A stretch of DNA of 64,000 bases from an uncultured Caulobacter sp. (GCF_947036865.1 NZ_CAMQSF010000012.1:1-64000); one strand, 5' to 3'; shown: positions 18,622-29,103, numbered from the stretch's first letter. Program-made: numbers and translations. The notes: a model not told the origin generated them from the letters alone.

Positions 18622-19212
18622 GTGTTCGCCAACCGCTTCACCGCCTTGATCGACGCCTGCTGCCTTGCGGGGACGCTCAAGCGCAACCTGCTGCTGACCC
18701 TGGCGGAGGCGGAATTCTTCCGGCTCCGCTGGTCCAGGACGATCCTCGACGAAACCGAGGCCGCGATCCGGCGCATCCTGGAGGACAGGGGCGCCGACGA
18801 CGCGGCCGAACGCGCGAGCCGGGCTCGCAAGTTCATGGAAGAGGCCTTCGAGGAAGCAGACGTGGGCGACTACGAAAGCATGCTGTGCGCCTGCGACGCC
18901 CTGCCCGACCCAAACGACGCCCATGTGCTGGCCGCGGCCCTGAAGACGCAAGCGGCGATCATCGTGACGGACAATCTGAAAGATTTCCCGCCCGCGATCC
19001 TCGGTCCGCTCAATCTTGAGGCTCGCTCGGCTGACGACTTCATCGCCGACACGGTGGCGCTTGATCCTGGACGCGCGGTGGCTGCGGTGCGCGCGATGCG
19101 CGAACGCTTCAAGCGGCCGGAAAAGACGGCCGAAGCCCTGCTCCTGGACATGGAGGCCGAAGGGCTGACCGAGACGGTGGATGTGCTCCGTCCCCACGTC
19201 GCGTCGCTCTGA
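18622..19212 (+). CDS. PIN domain toxin
   Basis: TALIDACCLAG...LPDPNDAHVLAAALKTQAAIIVTDNLKDFP, conserved acidic residues of PIN RNases. Confidence 0.87.
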   Translation: MFANRFTALIDACCLAGTLKRNLLLTLAEAEFFRLRWSRTILDETEAAIRRILEDRGADDAAERASRARKFMEEAFEEADVGDYESMLCACDALPDPNDAHVLAAALKTQAAIIVTDNLKDFPPAILGPLNLEARSADDFIADTVALDPGRAVAAVRAMRERFKRPEKTAEALLLDMEAEGLTETVDVLRPHVASL

Positions 19213-19227
19213 TAGATCGCGTTCGCC

Positions 19228-20136
19228 CTACACCGGCTCGACTGGGGCGCCGGCGGCAGGCCTGTCGAGCGACGTGGCGGCGATGATCGCCTGAAACTCG
19301 TCCAGGATTTCCGGATGGCGACCGCGCAGATAGCCGAGGATCTCGGGATTGGCGACGAGCCGCGACAGGTAGCCAGATGCGATGACCAGGTGCAGAACAT
19401 CGTCGCCATACGACGCCTCCAGGGCTTTGAAGTCCTGGGTCAGGGACTCCATCTCCCGCTCCATTCGCGCCATCTGCTCCGACGTCATACCGCCGACCTT
19501 CTTGGGCTTGTTGGCATGGATGAGATCGTGCTGGCGAGTGGCCGCCAGTAGCGCCTGGGCATAGGCGGAAGTGAAATTGCCCACCGAGACCATGAGTTCG
19601 GCGACTTCCACCTGGCGCATCGGCTTCATTTTCCGAAGGACGTCGAACGCCACCGGGTTGACCGCGCGGTCCTTCAGCAGTTCGACGACCTCGGGGGTGA
19701 CGCCGTCGAGGAGATTTCGTCGGCGCTTGATCCCCTTCACGTCGACCTTCAAGGCGCGGGCAAGCTTTTCCTCGGGGACCCCGCGCTCGAGCGCGCGCAC
19801 GATCATGTAGTGCTCCTGGATCGTCGCCAGCCGATTGACCCGCTTGTTGTAGGTGAAGGCCTCATCGTCGTCGGCGATCAGGCAGCGCGTTTCCCGGACG
19901 CCGAGGTCCTTGAGAATGGCGAGGCGCACGTGACCGTCGAGCAGCATCAGCGGTCCTTCGCCGGGCGACCGAACCACGACCAGGGGCTCGATCACGCCGA
20001 CCTCGGCCACCGACTGGGCGATACGGCCAAACTTCACCGAACCTCGCACCTTGTCGGAGAGCTTGCGCATCGGGAGGATATCGTCGACCCGCACCACCAG
20101 AAGTTCGCTCTCGAACGCGGCTTTGACGTCGGCCAT
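19228..20136 (-). CDS. ParB/RepB-like protein (RepB C-terminal type)
   Basis: VVRSPGEGPLMLLDGHVRLAILKDLGVRETRCLIADDDEAFTYNKRVNRLATIQEHYMI; ParB/sulfiredoxin-like fold. Confidence 0.85.
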   Translation of the reverse strand: MADVKAAFESELLVVRVDDILPMRKLSDKVRGSVKFGRIAQSVAEVGVIEPLVVVRSPGEGPLMLLDGHVRLAILKDLGVRETRCLIADDDEAFTYNKRVNRLATIQEHYMIVRALERGVPEEKLARALKVDVKGIKRRRNLLDGVTPEVVELLKDRAVNPVAFDVLRKMKPMRQVEVAELMVSVGNFTSAYAQALLAATRQHDLIHANKPKKVGGMTSEQMARMEREMESLTQDFKALEASYGDDVLHLVIASGYLSRLVANPEILGYLRGRHPEILDEFQAIIAATSLDRPAAGAPVEPV

Positions 20137-20137
20137 G

Positions 20138-21028
20138 TCAGGCCTCCGCCAGCCCGAGCCGCTCGGCGAGAGGCTTGGGAAGCGTGTGCATGGCCTCTGC
20201 GCGCAGCAGGGTCACGAAGTGCGGATCGTCGAGAAGGCGGCGCAGACCATTGACGACGAAGAGCAGGCGTCCCTGGGTGAGGGTGGCCTTCTTGATCATC
20301 AGTTTCTGCCGGTCGGTCTCCTTGCGGTAGGCCCGCACCAGGGAGTCGGCGGTGACGCGCGGTCGCGCGCTCGGGCCGCGCGAGCCACTGTTGCCGGCCT
20401 TTCCGCTGACGCGGCGCTGCTCGATGATCCGGCGGATGGCGATGAGCTGGTTCCCGGGCAGCGCCTTCTGCTCGTAAGCCTCGGCCAGGGCGCCCTGAAG
20501 ATCGGCGTCGCCCGCCTTGGCGATTTCCATCGCGATACTGTGGGGGATGGCGCCGCGCTCCACGGCGCGGATGAGCCGTTCCTCGCCGTGCTCCAGCAGG
20601 AAGCAGATCGCCCAGATGTACTCGGGACTGAAGTCGGTCTTTCGGGCGATGTCCGCCAGCGAATAGCCGCGCTCCTTGAGCGCTCCGATCTCCGAAACGA
20701 GCTCCAGCGAAGTGTGCTGACGGCGAGCCAGGTTCTCGACCAGACTCATTACGAAACAGTCCTCGACGGTGGCGTCCATGAGGATCGCCGGGATCTCCAT
20801 CTGGCCGAGCGCCTGGAAGGCTTCAAGACGCCCCTGGCCGCAGATGAGGTCGTATCCGCCATCGTCGCGAGGCCGCACGGTGATCGGCTTCTTCAAGCCG
20901 AGATTGGCGATCGACGTCACCAGCTCCTGGAAGATGCGTTTGTTGCGCGAGCGAGGATTGAGGATGGTGATCTTCGCGATCGGTACGCGCCGGATCACCG
21001 GCGCCTCTGGGATGGCGTCCGTCGTCAC
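20138..21028 (-). CDS. ParB/RepB/Spo0J-like nuclease-fold protein
   Basis: LVTSIANLGLKKPITVRPRDDGGYDLICGQGRLEAFQALGQMEIPAILMDATVEDCFVMSLVENLAR. Confidence 0.9.
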   Translation of the reverse strand: MTTDAIPEAPVIRRVPIAKITILNPRSRNKRIFQELVTSIANLGLKKPITVRPRDDGGYDLICGQGRLEAFQALGQMEIPAILMDATVEDCFVMSLVENLARRQHTSLELVSEIGALKERGYSLADIARKTDFSPEYIWAICFLLEHGEERLIRAVERGAIPHSIAMEIAKAGDADLQGALAEAYEQKALPGNQLIAIRRIIEQRRVSGKAGNSGSRGPSARPRVTADSLVRAYRKETDRQKLMIKKATLTQGRLLFVVNGLRRLLDDPHFVTLLRAEAMHTLPKPLAERLGLAEA

Positions 21029-22593
21029 GCGGCAAGCCTCAGGCTGGCGCGGCGCGTGAGGTCCAGGAACGGGTCGAGGTCATCAAATCGATAGGCGTCG
21101 AGGAAGACGCCGTTGTCTTCGCCAAGTCGCAGGCGAACCGCCTCGCCCATGTCGATCCACGGCAGCAGATAGTAGTCGCGGATCTCCTGGTTGCCGGCCT
21201 CCATTCTCGCGACGATGGTGATGTCCGGCCGAAGACCGGTGTCGAGGCGGATCTTCCAGCGTTGACCACGCTCGCTTTCGGCGCAGCGGGCGATCGAGAG
21301 CGATGCGGTGAACTCGTCATTGATGGTCAGGAGATCGGTGGCCGGATCGATGGCGACGCTGGCGCCTAAAGCTCGGATGCCTACGACCGTCCGCTCGACG
21401 ACCTTCGGATGAAGGGCGCGCAGGACGCGGTTGGTTTCCAGGTATCGGTAGTCGCGGTCCGTCGCATAGCCGACCAGCTGATAGGCCCTGACCAGGCTGC
21501 CGAACCGGCTGCGGTAGGTGGCGCTGGACGGCATGTCCTCCACCTCGTCGATGATGAGGCCCGACAGGCACCCGCGCTGACCGAGCAAGGCGGTCAGCCG
21601 TTCCAGCAGTTCGGCGTCCGTGAAACGCCGGCTCCGCTCTTCGATGATGCGACGCGCGGCGATGAAGAAGTCCGGATCGACGATCCCCTCGAACGCCTCC
21701 TCGGCCCGAACCCATTGATCGGGATCGTTGACCACCCGCTTCTTCTTCAGCTTGAAGGACACGCGGTTGTAGACGTTGTTGCCGACGTACTTTTCGTTGG
21801 TCAGGACCTGGTGAACGGTGCCGCGCGTCCACGGCCGTTCAAGGTCTGTGAGTACGCCTTCGCCGTTCAGCATCACGGCGATCTCGCGCTCGGAGCGTCG
21901 GTGCAACACGAACATCCGGTAGATGCGGTTGACGACCTCGATCTCCTCTGCGGGTCCGGGGGTCAGAACCACCCGGTCGGTCTGCAGGCTCTTGTGCTCG
22001 CCGCGTCCCAGGAGCGCCTTGGGCTGACGGTGCTCATCGACGAGAAGACGCCGCAAGCCAAATCCGGCGGGGCCGCCCTGGCGGAAGCCGAGGTTGATGA
22101 GGCGGCATTGGCCGGTGAACACCTTGGCCGAGAGCTCGCGGCTGTATTCCCCCGCCATGGCCCGCTTCATGCTCTTGATGATGGTGGCGCTGAGGCTGCC
22201 GTCATTCTCGAACTGCTCGGCGCAGTAGTGGACGACGATGCCAGCTTCGCGGCACTGGAACTCGTAGTAGGCGCTCTCATCGGCGTCCTGGAAACGCCCC
22301 CACCGGCTGACGTCATAGACGAGGATGGCCTCGAAATCGGCCAGGCCCGCCCGCACGTCGGCGATCAGTTTCTTGAGGGCGTCACGCCCATCGAGCCGCA
22401 GGCCGCTTTTGCCCTCATCGGCATAGGTTCGGACGATCTCGAAGCCGCGCCGGGCGGCGTACTGGTCGATGATCTCCGCCTGGTTTTCGGTGGAGTACTT
22501 CTGGTGTTCGGTGCTCATACGCACATAGCGGGCGGCGCGAACGGGCGCCCCGCGAATTTCCGCGTTCGTCTCGATAGTCATCAGGGAAAACAC
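21025..22593 (-). CDS. large serine recombinase
   Basis: AARYVRMSTEHQKYSTENQAEIIDQYAARRGFEIVRTYADEGKSGLRLDGRDALKKLIADVRAGLADFEAILVYDVSRWGR resolvase domain; recombinase domain GEGVLTDLERPWTRGTVHQVLTNEKYVGNNVYNR. Confidence 0.95.
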   Translation of the reverse strand: MFSLMTIETNAEIRGAPVRAARYVRMSTEHQKYSTENQAEIIDQYAARRGFEIVRTYADEGKSGLRLDGRDALKKLIADVRAGLADFEAILVYDVSRWGRFQDADESAYYEFQCREAGIVVHYCAEQFENDGSLSATIIKSMKRAMAGEYSRELSAKVFTGQCRLINLGFRQGGPAGFGLRRLLVDEHRQPKALLGRGEHKSLQTDRVVLTPGPAEEIEVVNRIYRMFVLHRRSEREIAVMLNGEGVLTDLERPWTRGTVHQVLTNEKYVGNNVYNRVSFKLKKKRVVNDPDQWVRAEEAFEGIVDPDFFIAARRIIEERSRRFTDAELLERLTALLGQRGCLSGLIIDEVEDMPSSATYRSRFGSLVRAYQLVGYATDRDYRYLETNRVLRALHPKVVERTVVGIRALGASVAIDPATDLLTINDEFTASLSIARCAESERGQRWKIRLDTGLRPDITIVARMEAGNQEIRDYYLLPWIDMGEAVRLRLGEDNGVFLDAYRFDDLDPFLDLTRRASLRLAA

Positions 22594-22658
22594 CCGCCTC
22601 GCACGTCAGAGCCCAGGGAGCGCCACGGCTCCTCTCCTGAAACCCTAGGTCGGATCGT

Positions 22659-23048
22659 GTGGGTATGTCGCGTTCGCAGAAGGACCGAAAACTTCGGTCA
22701 AATCCGGAAAAGCTCTTCCCGGAACGCCCCGCAGAGGGCTTCGATTTCACCGAAGCGATCGCACAGGCTCTGCGGCGGGAATTCGGTTCCAGCCCGGCCG
22801 CTGTGAAGACCGTCGTGCGCCTGACCCGCACCAATCCGCGCGCCGTCCGCAACTGGTTCGCCGCCAACAACGGGCCCAATGGTGAGAACCTCGTCGTGCT
22901 CGCCCGCCACTCCGAGGAGGTCCTGGAGACGGTGCTGCAACTGGCCGGACGGCAGGATCTGGTCACGGCTCGCAAGCTCGCCGGCGCGCGCGAGAAATTG
23001 CGAGAGATGCTGGAAATGATTGACGACCTGCAATCGGGCCAGGGTTAG
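22659..23048 (+). CDS. small HTH-like protein
   Basis: AIAQALRREFGSSPAAVKTVVRLTRTNPRAVRNWFAANNGPNGENLVVLARHSEEVLETVL. Confidence 0.7.
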   Translation: MGMSRSQKDRKLRSNPEKLFPERPAEGFDFTEAIAQALRREFGSSPAAVKTVVRLTRTNPRAVRNWFAANNGPNGENLVVLARHSEEVLETVLQLAGRQDLVTARKLAGAREKLREMLEMIDDLQSGQG

Positions 23049-23133
23049 GCCATCGAGACACGAGCCATTCACCCTTGCCTTGTCGACACCCGTCTTTCAT
23101 CTGGACGGTTGTCCCTCTCACCGAGTTCTCCCC

Positions 23134-23997
23134 ATGCTACGCTTCGCCTTTCGGGCCAGCCTGATCGCCCTCGTCGCCATGCCAGCCTCGGCTATGGCTT
23201 GGGGCCGCACCGGCCACGCCGTGGTTGCCGAAATCGCGCGCGGTTACCTTACGCCGAAGGCCGCGGCGGCCGTCGACGCCCTGCTCGCCAGCGATCCGGA
23301 CGTCCTGACGGAAAGTGACCTGGGATCGCGAGCGGCCTGGGCGGACGCCTATCGGCGAGACCACCGGGAAACGTCGGAGTGGCACTTTGCTGATGTGGAG
23401 CTCGACCATCCTGACCTCGCCGAGGCCTGCTTCGGCTTCCCGGCCAGCGGGACGCCCGCGAGCGCGGGTCCGGCGAAGGATTGCGTGGTGGGTCGGCTGG
23501 AGGCGTTCGAGCGCGAGCTGGCCGACCCACGGACCGATGCCGCCGAGCGTCTTCTGGCCTTCAAGTTCGTGCTGCACTTCGTCGGCGACCTGCATCAGCC
23601 ACTCCATGCCGCGGACAATCAGGACAAGGGTGGAAACTGCGTCCCTCTGGCGCTCGGCGGTCCGCGCACCGTCAACCTCCACAGCTATTGGGACGGGGTC
23701 GTCGTCGATGCGCTCGGTCCCGATGCAAAGACGATCGCCGCTTCGCTGAGCGCCAGGATCACGCCCGCGCAACGCAAGGCCTGGGAAAAGGGGGACGCGA
23801 AGAGCTGGGCGATGGAGAGTTTCGCCGTCGCTAAATCGACGGCTTATACAGTTGGCTCCGCGCCCGGCTGCTCAAACGACAAGACGCCGATCGCCCTGCC
23901 GGAAGGCTATGCGGAACGGGCAAGCGCCGCCGCCGCCCTGCAACTGCAGAAAGCGGGCGTGCGTCTCGCTCTGGAGCTCAATCGCGCCTTCGACTAG
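23134..23997 (+). CDS. S1/P1 family nuclease
   Basis: Signal peptide ...SAMAWGRTGHAVVAEIARGYL; WHFADVEL; LKFVLHFVGDLHQPLHAADNQDKGGN zinc-ligand motifs; HSYWD. Confidence 0.93.
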   Translation: MLRFAFRASLIALVAMPASAMAWGRTGHAVVAEIARGYLTPKAAAAVDALLASDPDVLTESDLGSRAAWADAYRRDHRETSEWHFADVELDHPDLAEACFGFPASGTPASAGPAKDCVVGRLEAFERELADPRTDAAERLLAFKFVLHFVGDLHQPLHAADNQDKGGNCVPLALGGPRTVNLHSYWDGVVVDALGPDAKTIAASLSARITPAQRKAWEKGDAKSWAMESFAVAKSTAYTVGSAPGCSNDKTPIALPEGYAERASAAAALQLQKAGVRLALELNRAFD

Positions 23998-24115
23998 GCG
24001 GGCTGGCTAAATCTGCGAAGAGCCACCTCTTTACGGGAAGTCGCGTGGTCATTGCGCCGGTTGGCGATTGGATCTGTTATGGGCGGCGTCGTGACGTCGG
24101 GTCTGCAGGAGTACC

Positions 24116-24664
24116 ATGACAGCGAAGTCGCCCCCGGTCCCAGCTAACCACAAAGCGCAATTTCGCGAAGAAGCCCGCCGCATCATCCGCGCCGATCGCG
24201 CGGCTCGGATGTCGGGAGCCTCTCAGAATACAATCGGCGCCGTCGCGGCCGCACTCGAGCGAGCCTTCAAGCTTGGCCGCGATGGAGGAGGCGCTCCGGC
24301 ATCGCCGGCCCTAAGCTGGGAAAGCATCCCGCCTCGATCGCGCGAGGCCTTAGAGTATCTTGGGATCAAGTCGCGACCGATCCACGGCCTGCGCGAGGAA
24401 GGGCTGGTGCTCGTCCCGGATGATGTCAATGGCCGGACACGATGGCGAGTGGAGGGCGCCGCTGAAAGCGAGCGGACGTACCCAACCGTCGCGATCAATC
24501 CGCTGGTCAAGCTTGGGCTGCTCGAAGCGCCGCAGGGCCGCGAAGACGCACTGCAACTGTCCCCCTCTGGCGCCGCCGCCTTCGATGGCTATTGGGCCCG
24601 TCGCCTCAAACGCGATCCGTCCTTGCCGATCGAAGGCATGCGGCCGACCAAACGCGGCTGGTGA
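24116..24664 (+). CDS. hypothetical protein
   Basis: 182-aa ORF with plausible composition. Confidence 0.6.
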   Translation: MTAKSPPVPANHKAQFREEARRIIRADRAARMSGASQNTIGAVAAALERAFKLGRDGGGAPASPALSWESIPPRSREALEYLGIKSRPIHGLREEGLVLVPDDVNGRTRWRVEGAAESERTYPTVAINPLVKLGLLEAPQGREDALQLSPSGAAAFDGYWARRLKRDPSLPIEGMRPTKRGW

Positions 24665-24915
24665 GGCCGACCACATCGTAGGACTTCGAGGGAGTCTGGG
24701 CGGGGCGGTGGAAAGGTCTGCGAGGACCCCCAGGGTTTTAGCGCGAGCGCCTGGACATGCCGTCGGGCGCCCCGCCCAGACAGCCACTACCTTAGGGCGG
24801 CCGCCACCGACAATCAAAGCGCGGCCCTACGCCGCCGCCTGTCTTTGCACGCTGCTGCGCGAACGCGCCTGACAGAGACTGGCGTTCGCCTCGTCCGAGC
24901 CCCTTGATCCTGAAC

Positions 24916-26877
24916 ATGCAGGGTTCCAAGGTCCTCTGGCTGACGATCATCCTCGTCTTGGGCGTGGCGCTCGCGGCTGTGTGGTCCGCGACGCAATGGA
25001 CCGCGGCGTCGCTGGCTCACCAACCGGCCCTTGGGGCTCCGTGGTTCTTTCTCGCGGGCCGCCCCGTCTATCCGCCGCCCGCCTTCTTCTGGTGGTGGTT
25101 CGCCTATGACGCCTATGCGCCGGGCACCTTCCTGCGCGGCGGCGCGATCGCGGCCAGCGGCGGCGTTCTGGCCGCCGCCCTGGCGATCATGATGGCGATC
25201 TGGCGCAGCCGTGAGCGTGACGGGGCGTCGACCTTCGGAACCGCACGCTGGGCCAGCGATAGTGAGGTTCGCGGCGCGGGCCTTCTCGGCGACGACGGGG
25301 TGTTTCTCGGTCGATACAGCGATCACTATCTGCGCCACGCCGGACCAGAACATGTGCTCGGGTTCGCACCGACCCGTATGGGCAAAGGCGTCGGCTGGGT
25401 GGTGCCGAGCCTTCTGACCTGGCCCGCCTCGACGATCGTTCACGATATCAAAGGCGAGAACTGGACCCTCACGGCGGGATTTCGCGCGAAGCTCGGACCC
25501 GTCCTGCTGTTTGATCCAACCAATGCGACATCCTCGGCCTACAATCCCTTGCTCGAGGTTCGGGCCGGCGAGACCGAAGTTCGCGATGTGCAGAACATCG
25601 CCGACATTCTCGTTGATCCGGAAGGTAGCCTCGACAAGCGCAGCCACTGGGAGAAGACCTCCCACGCCCTTCTCGTCGGCGCGATCCTGCACGTCCTCTA
25701 CGCCGAGCCCGACAAGACCCTGGCCGGTGTCGCCGCCTTCCTGTCGGATCCGAGCCGCACGATAGAGCAGACGCTCGCGGCCATGATGACCACGCGGCAT
25801 CTTGGTGAAGCCGGCGTCCATCCCGTGGTGGCCAGCGCCGCCCGGGAACTGATGAACAAGAGCGAGAACGAGCGCTCGGGCGTTCTGTCGACGGCTATGA
25901 CCTTTCTGGGTCTCTACAGAGATCCGGTCGTCGCCACGGTGACCGCCCGCTGCGATTGGCGGATCGCCGACCTGGTCGCGGCGCCGTGCAGTCTCTATCT
26001 CGTCATCCCGCCTTCCGATGTGAGCCGAACGCGTCCGCTGATCCGGCTGATCCTCAATCAGATTATCCGCCGTCTGACGGAGAGCCTGGAGGACGTGAAC
26101 GGGCGCCAGGATCTCCTGCTCATGCTCGATGAACTCCCGGTGCTGGGACGGCTGGATTTCCTCGAGGGCTCGTTGCCGTTCATGGCGGGTTACCGCATCA
26201 GGGCCTTTCTGATCACCCAGTCGCTCAATCAGATCGAGCGGGCCTACGGCCCCAACAACGCCATCCTGGACAACTGCCACGTCCGCATCTGCTTTGCGAC
26301 CAACGATGAGCGGACCGCCAAGCGGATTTCCGAGGCCCTCGGCACGGCCACCGAAGAGCGGGCGATGCGAAATTATGCGGGGCACCGTCTCTCCCCCTGG
26401 CTTGGCCATCTTATGGTCTCGAAAGCCGAGTCGCCGCGGCCTCTGATGACGCCCGGCGAAATCATGCAGCTCCCGGCGGACGATGAGATCGTTCTGATCG
26501 CCGGCGCGCCGCCGATCCGCGCGCAGAAAGCACGCTACTTTCAAGACCGCCGTCTGGCGGCCCGAATTCTACCGCCCCCCGTCCCGAGCCGACTGTCGAC
26601 CGCGCCGCACGGCTGGAGGATTCAGCCACGGGTCAGGGAGGCAGCGCCCGCGATGACCAGCCCCGGCGCGATGGCGGACGGCGAAGGGCCCAGCCCGCGC
26701 GAGTACTCGCTTGCGCTGCCCGAGCTCGCATTGCCCCCAGGCTCCCGAGACGAATTTGCGTTCGACGACTCTCTCGCGGAGGACATGGCCGCGGCCAAGG
26801 CGCGCCAGTTCGAACGCAGTCAGACGAGCATCGCGCGACAAGCCTCGATGGACCCAGACGACGGGATGGAGCTCTAG
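24916..26877 (+). CDS. traG: type IV coupling protein, conjugal transfer TraG/VirD4
   Basis: TM segments then GFAPTRMGKGVGWVVPSLLTWPASTIVHDIKGENW ... LLLMLDELPVLGRLDFLEGSLPFMAGYRIRAFLITQS. Confidence 0.95.
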   Translation: MQGSKVLWLTIILVLGVALAAVWSATQWTAASLAHQPALGAPWFFLAGRPVYPPPAFFWWWFAYDAYAPGTFLRGGAIAASGGVLAAALAIMMAIWRSRERDGASTFGTARWASDSEVRGAGLLGDDGVFLGRYSDHYLRHAGPEHVLGFAPTRMGKGVGWVVPSLLTWPASTIVHDIKGENWTLTAGFRAKLGPVLLFDPTNATSSAYNPLLEVRAGETEVRDVQNIADILVDPEGSLDKRSHWEKTSHALLVGAILHVLYAEPDKTLAGVAAFLSDPSRTIEQTLAAMMTTRHLGEAGVHPVVASAARELMNKSENERSGVLSTAMTFLGLYRDPVVATVTARCDWRIADLVAAPCSLYLVIPPSDVSRTRPLIRLILNQIIRRLTESLEDVNGRQDLLLMLDELPVLGRLDFLEGSLPFMAGYRIRAFLITQSLNQIERAYGPNNAILDNCHVRICFATNDERTAKRISEALGTATEERAMRNYAGHRLSPWLGHLMVSKAESPRPLMTPGEIMQLPADDEIVLIAGAPPIRAQKARYFQDRRLAARILPPPVPSRLSTAPHGWRIQPRVREAAPAMTSPGAMADGEGPSPREYSLALPELALPPGSRDEFAFDDSLAEDMAAAKARQFERSQTSIARQASMDPDDGMEL

Positions 26878-26879
26878 TC

Positions 26880-27302
26880 ATGCGGGTCAAACACACCTTT
26901 CGGCTTCCACCCGGCCTCGGCAAACGGCTGGCCGAATACGCGCTAAGGCGCCGTATCTCACAGGCGCTGGTGGTCGAGGCGGCCTTGGAGAGCTTCCTGT
27001 CGCCAGATGGCGCCGAACAACTGGAGGCGGCGCTGAGCCGCAGGCTAGACCGCCTGTCGCGCCAGGCTGACCGCATAGAGCAGGTCGTCGGCATCATCCT
27101 CGAGGCGCTTGGCCTCTTCGTTCGCTTCTGGCTGGCCAACACCCTGGCCTTGCCCGAAGCATCCCTGGCCGCTCAGCAAGCCAAGGGTCGCGAACGCTAC
27201 CAGAATTTCCTGACCAGCCTCGGGCGTCGCATCGCCAAGGGCGCAAACCTGTCGCGCGACATCGAGGCCAGCGCACGCGAAGCGGACGCCCCCGAGATCT
27301 AA
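26880..27302 (+). CDS. CopG/ribbon-helix-helix protein of trb locus
   Basis: MRVKHTFRLPPGLGKRLAEYALRRRISQALVVEAALESFLS between traG and trbB. Confidence 0.8.
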   Translation: MRVKHTFRLPPGLGKRLAEYALRRRISQALVVEAALESFLSPDGAEQLEAALSRRLDRLSRQADRIEQVVGIILEALGLFVRFWLANTLALPEASLAAQQAKGRERYQNFLTSLGRRIAKGANLSRDIEASAREADAPEI

Positions 27303-27553
27303 GCGTCAGGATCGTCAAAGGCGCCGAAAGACTTCAGTCGAGCCTGCTGCTCGAGCGCCGAGCGGTTGATCGCGCCCTCGAGGAGGGCGCACGCCTGGTC
27401 CAGGGCGCGCAGGTCGTCGCGATGGTTGACCACGAGCGCGGCGGCCAACATCTCGACGAGGGCGTCGGCGATCGCCCCAATCTTCTCCGGATCGCGATTG
27501 GCCAAGGCCAACTGAGAGAGCACCAAGGCCCGCAGGTTGTCGACGAAGTCCAT
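27299..27553 (-). CDS. small hypothetical protein
   Basis: MDFVDNLRALVLSQLALANRDPEKIGAIADALVEMLAAALVVNHRDDLRALDQACALLEGAINRSALEQQARLKSFGAFDDPDA. Confidence 0.55.
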   Translation of the reverse strand: MDFVDNLRALVLSQLALANRDPEKIGAIADALVEMLAAALVVNHRDDLRALDQACALLEGAINRSALEQQARLKSFGAFDDPDA

Positions 27554-27754
27554 GCTTCCTCCGGCGGGTAGCATCGGCCTTGCAGCGTCGTCCGCGCAAT
27601 GCCTCTCACTCCGATCGGAGCGCAATTTTCGCCAGCGCCTGTCTTTGCACGCCAGGCCTCGCCGAGCGCTAAACCCTTGTTGCGCCGCCGGCGCTTTGGT
27701 CCTGTCTAGAGAGCCTCCCGCCCGGTGCGCCGGGCCTTGTCGAGGCCTTCGATC

Positions 27755-28720
27755 GTGTCGGCGATCCCGCTTCCAGACGACAGTCAAACGCGCGCCAGCC
27801 GTATGCTGCGGACAGCGCTCGGCGCGGACGTCCGGGCGTGGTTGGCTCAGGACGATGTCGTTGAGGTGATGCTCAATCCGGACGGTCGTCTCTGGATCGA
27901 TCGTCTCGGGACGGGCCTATCCGACACAGGCGTAAGGCTGGAGGCGGCGGAAGGCGAGCGGATCATTCGTCTGGTCGCCCACCATGTCGACGGCGAAGCC
28001 CATGCACGAAGCCCCCGCATATCCGCCGAATTGCCTGCGACCGGCGAGCGGTTCGAGGGTCTCTTGCCGCCTATCGTCTCTGCGCCGACCTTCGCCATTC
28101 GCAAGCCTGCCGTCCGGGCGGTGACGCTAAGCGACTATGTCGACCAGGGCGTGATGGACCGCGCGCAAGCCGACACCCTGGCCGCCGCCGTCGCCTGGCC
28201 ACGCAACATCCTCGTCGCCGGCGCCACGGCCAGCGGCAAGACCACCCTCGCGAACGCCCTCCTTGCCGAGTTGGCCGGAACCCGGCAGCGGGTCATCATC
28301 CTCGAGGACACCGTCGAACTTCGCTGCCCCGCGCCCAACACCGTGGCGCTACGCAGCAAGGACGGGGTCGCCTCGCTGACCGACCTGCTGCGGTCAACGC
28401 TGCGCCTGCGTCCCGACCGGATCGTGGTGGGCGAAGTACGCGGCCCCGAGGCGCTCGATCTCATCAAGGCCTGGGGCACGGGCCATCCGGGCGGGATCGC
28501 CACGGTTCACGCCGGCACGGCCCTCGGCGCCCTGCGTCGCCTCGAACAGCTCATCGCCGAGGCGGCGGTGACCGTCCCGCGCGACCTGATCGCAGAGACG
28601 GTCGATGCGGTCGCCGTGCTGAGCGGCCGGGGTGCTGCGCGGCGCCTCACCGAACTCGTCGCGGTCCAGGGCCTCGACGCCGGCGGCTACAGCTTCATCC
28701 CCCTCGGAGACGCATCATGA
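27755..28720 (+). CDS. trbB: conjugal transfer ATPase TrbB
   Basis: [77 protein letters not shown]. Confidence 0.96.
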   Translation: MSAIPLPDDSQTRASRMLRTALGADVRAWLAQDDVVEVMLNPDGRLWIDRLGTGLSDTGVRLEAAEGERIIRLVAHHVDGEAHARSPRISAELPATGERFEGLLPPIVSAPTFAIRKPAVRAVTLSDYVDQGVMDRAQADTLAAAVAWPRNILVAGATASGKTTLANALLAELAGTRQRVIILEDTVELRCPAPNTVALRSKDGVASLTDLLRSTLRLRPDRIVVGEVRGPEALDLIKAWGTGHPGGIATVHAGTALGALRRLEQLIAEAAVTVPRDLIAETVDAVAVLSGRGAARRLTELVAVQGLDAGGYSFIPLGDAS

Positions 28721-29103
28721 CGAGACCGAGCCCCTGCCGCCGCCATGGGCGGCCGCCCCGTCACCTGCGCGACCTGCTCTGCGGCATGTCGGCAACCGCC
28801 TGGCTTGTGCTCTACGGGCTGCCCGCCCGAGCGGCCGGCTCCTCAATGCCCTGGGAAGCGCCACTGCAATCGATCCTGGAGTCGATCGAGGGTCCGGTGG
28901 CCAAGATCGTGGCGGTGATCGTGATCATCGTCACGGGGTTATCGCTGGCCTTCGGCGAGACCTCGGGCGGCTTTCGCCGTCTGATACAGATCGTCTTCGG
29001 ACTGTCGATCGCTTTCGCGGCCTCCAGCTTTTTCCTGTCGTTCTTCTCGTTCGGCGGCGGCGCGCTGATTGACCTGCCGGCCGGAGGGAGCGTTTCGGCA
29101 TGA
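28717..29103 (+). CDS. trbC: TrbC/VirB2 pilin
   Basis: Signal plus two TM helices; MPWEAPLQSILESIEGPVAKIVAVIVIIVTGLSLAFG. Confidence 0.92.
   Translation: MTRPSPCRRHGRPPRHLRDLLCGMSATAWLVLYGLPARAAGSSMPWEAPLQSILESIEGPVAKIVAVIVIIVTGLSLAFGETSGGFRRLIQIVFGLSIAFAASSFFLSFFSFGGGALIDLPAGGSVSA

Noticed and set aside
23134-23997. S1/P1 nuclease as the missing relaxase
   Set aside because: It is a secreted zinc nuclease family with no HUH motif; a better relaxase candidate is at the right edge.
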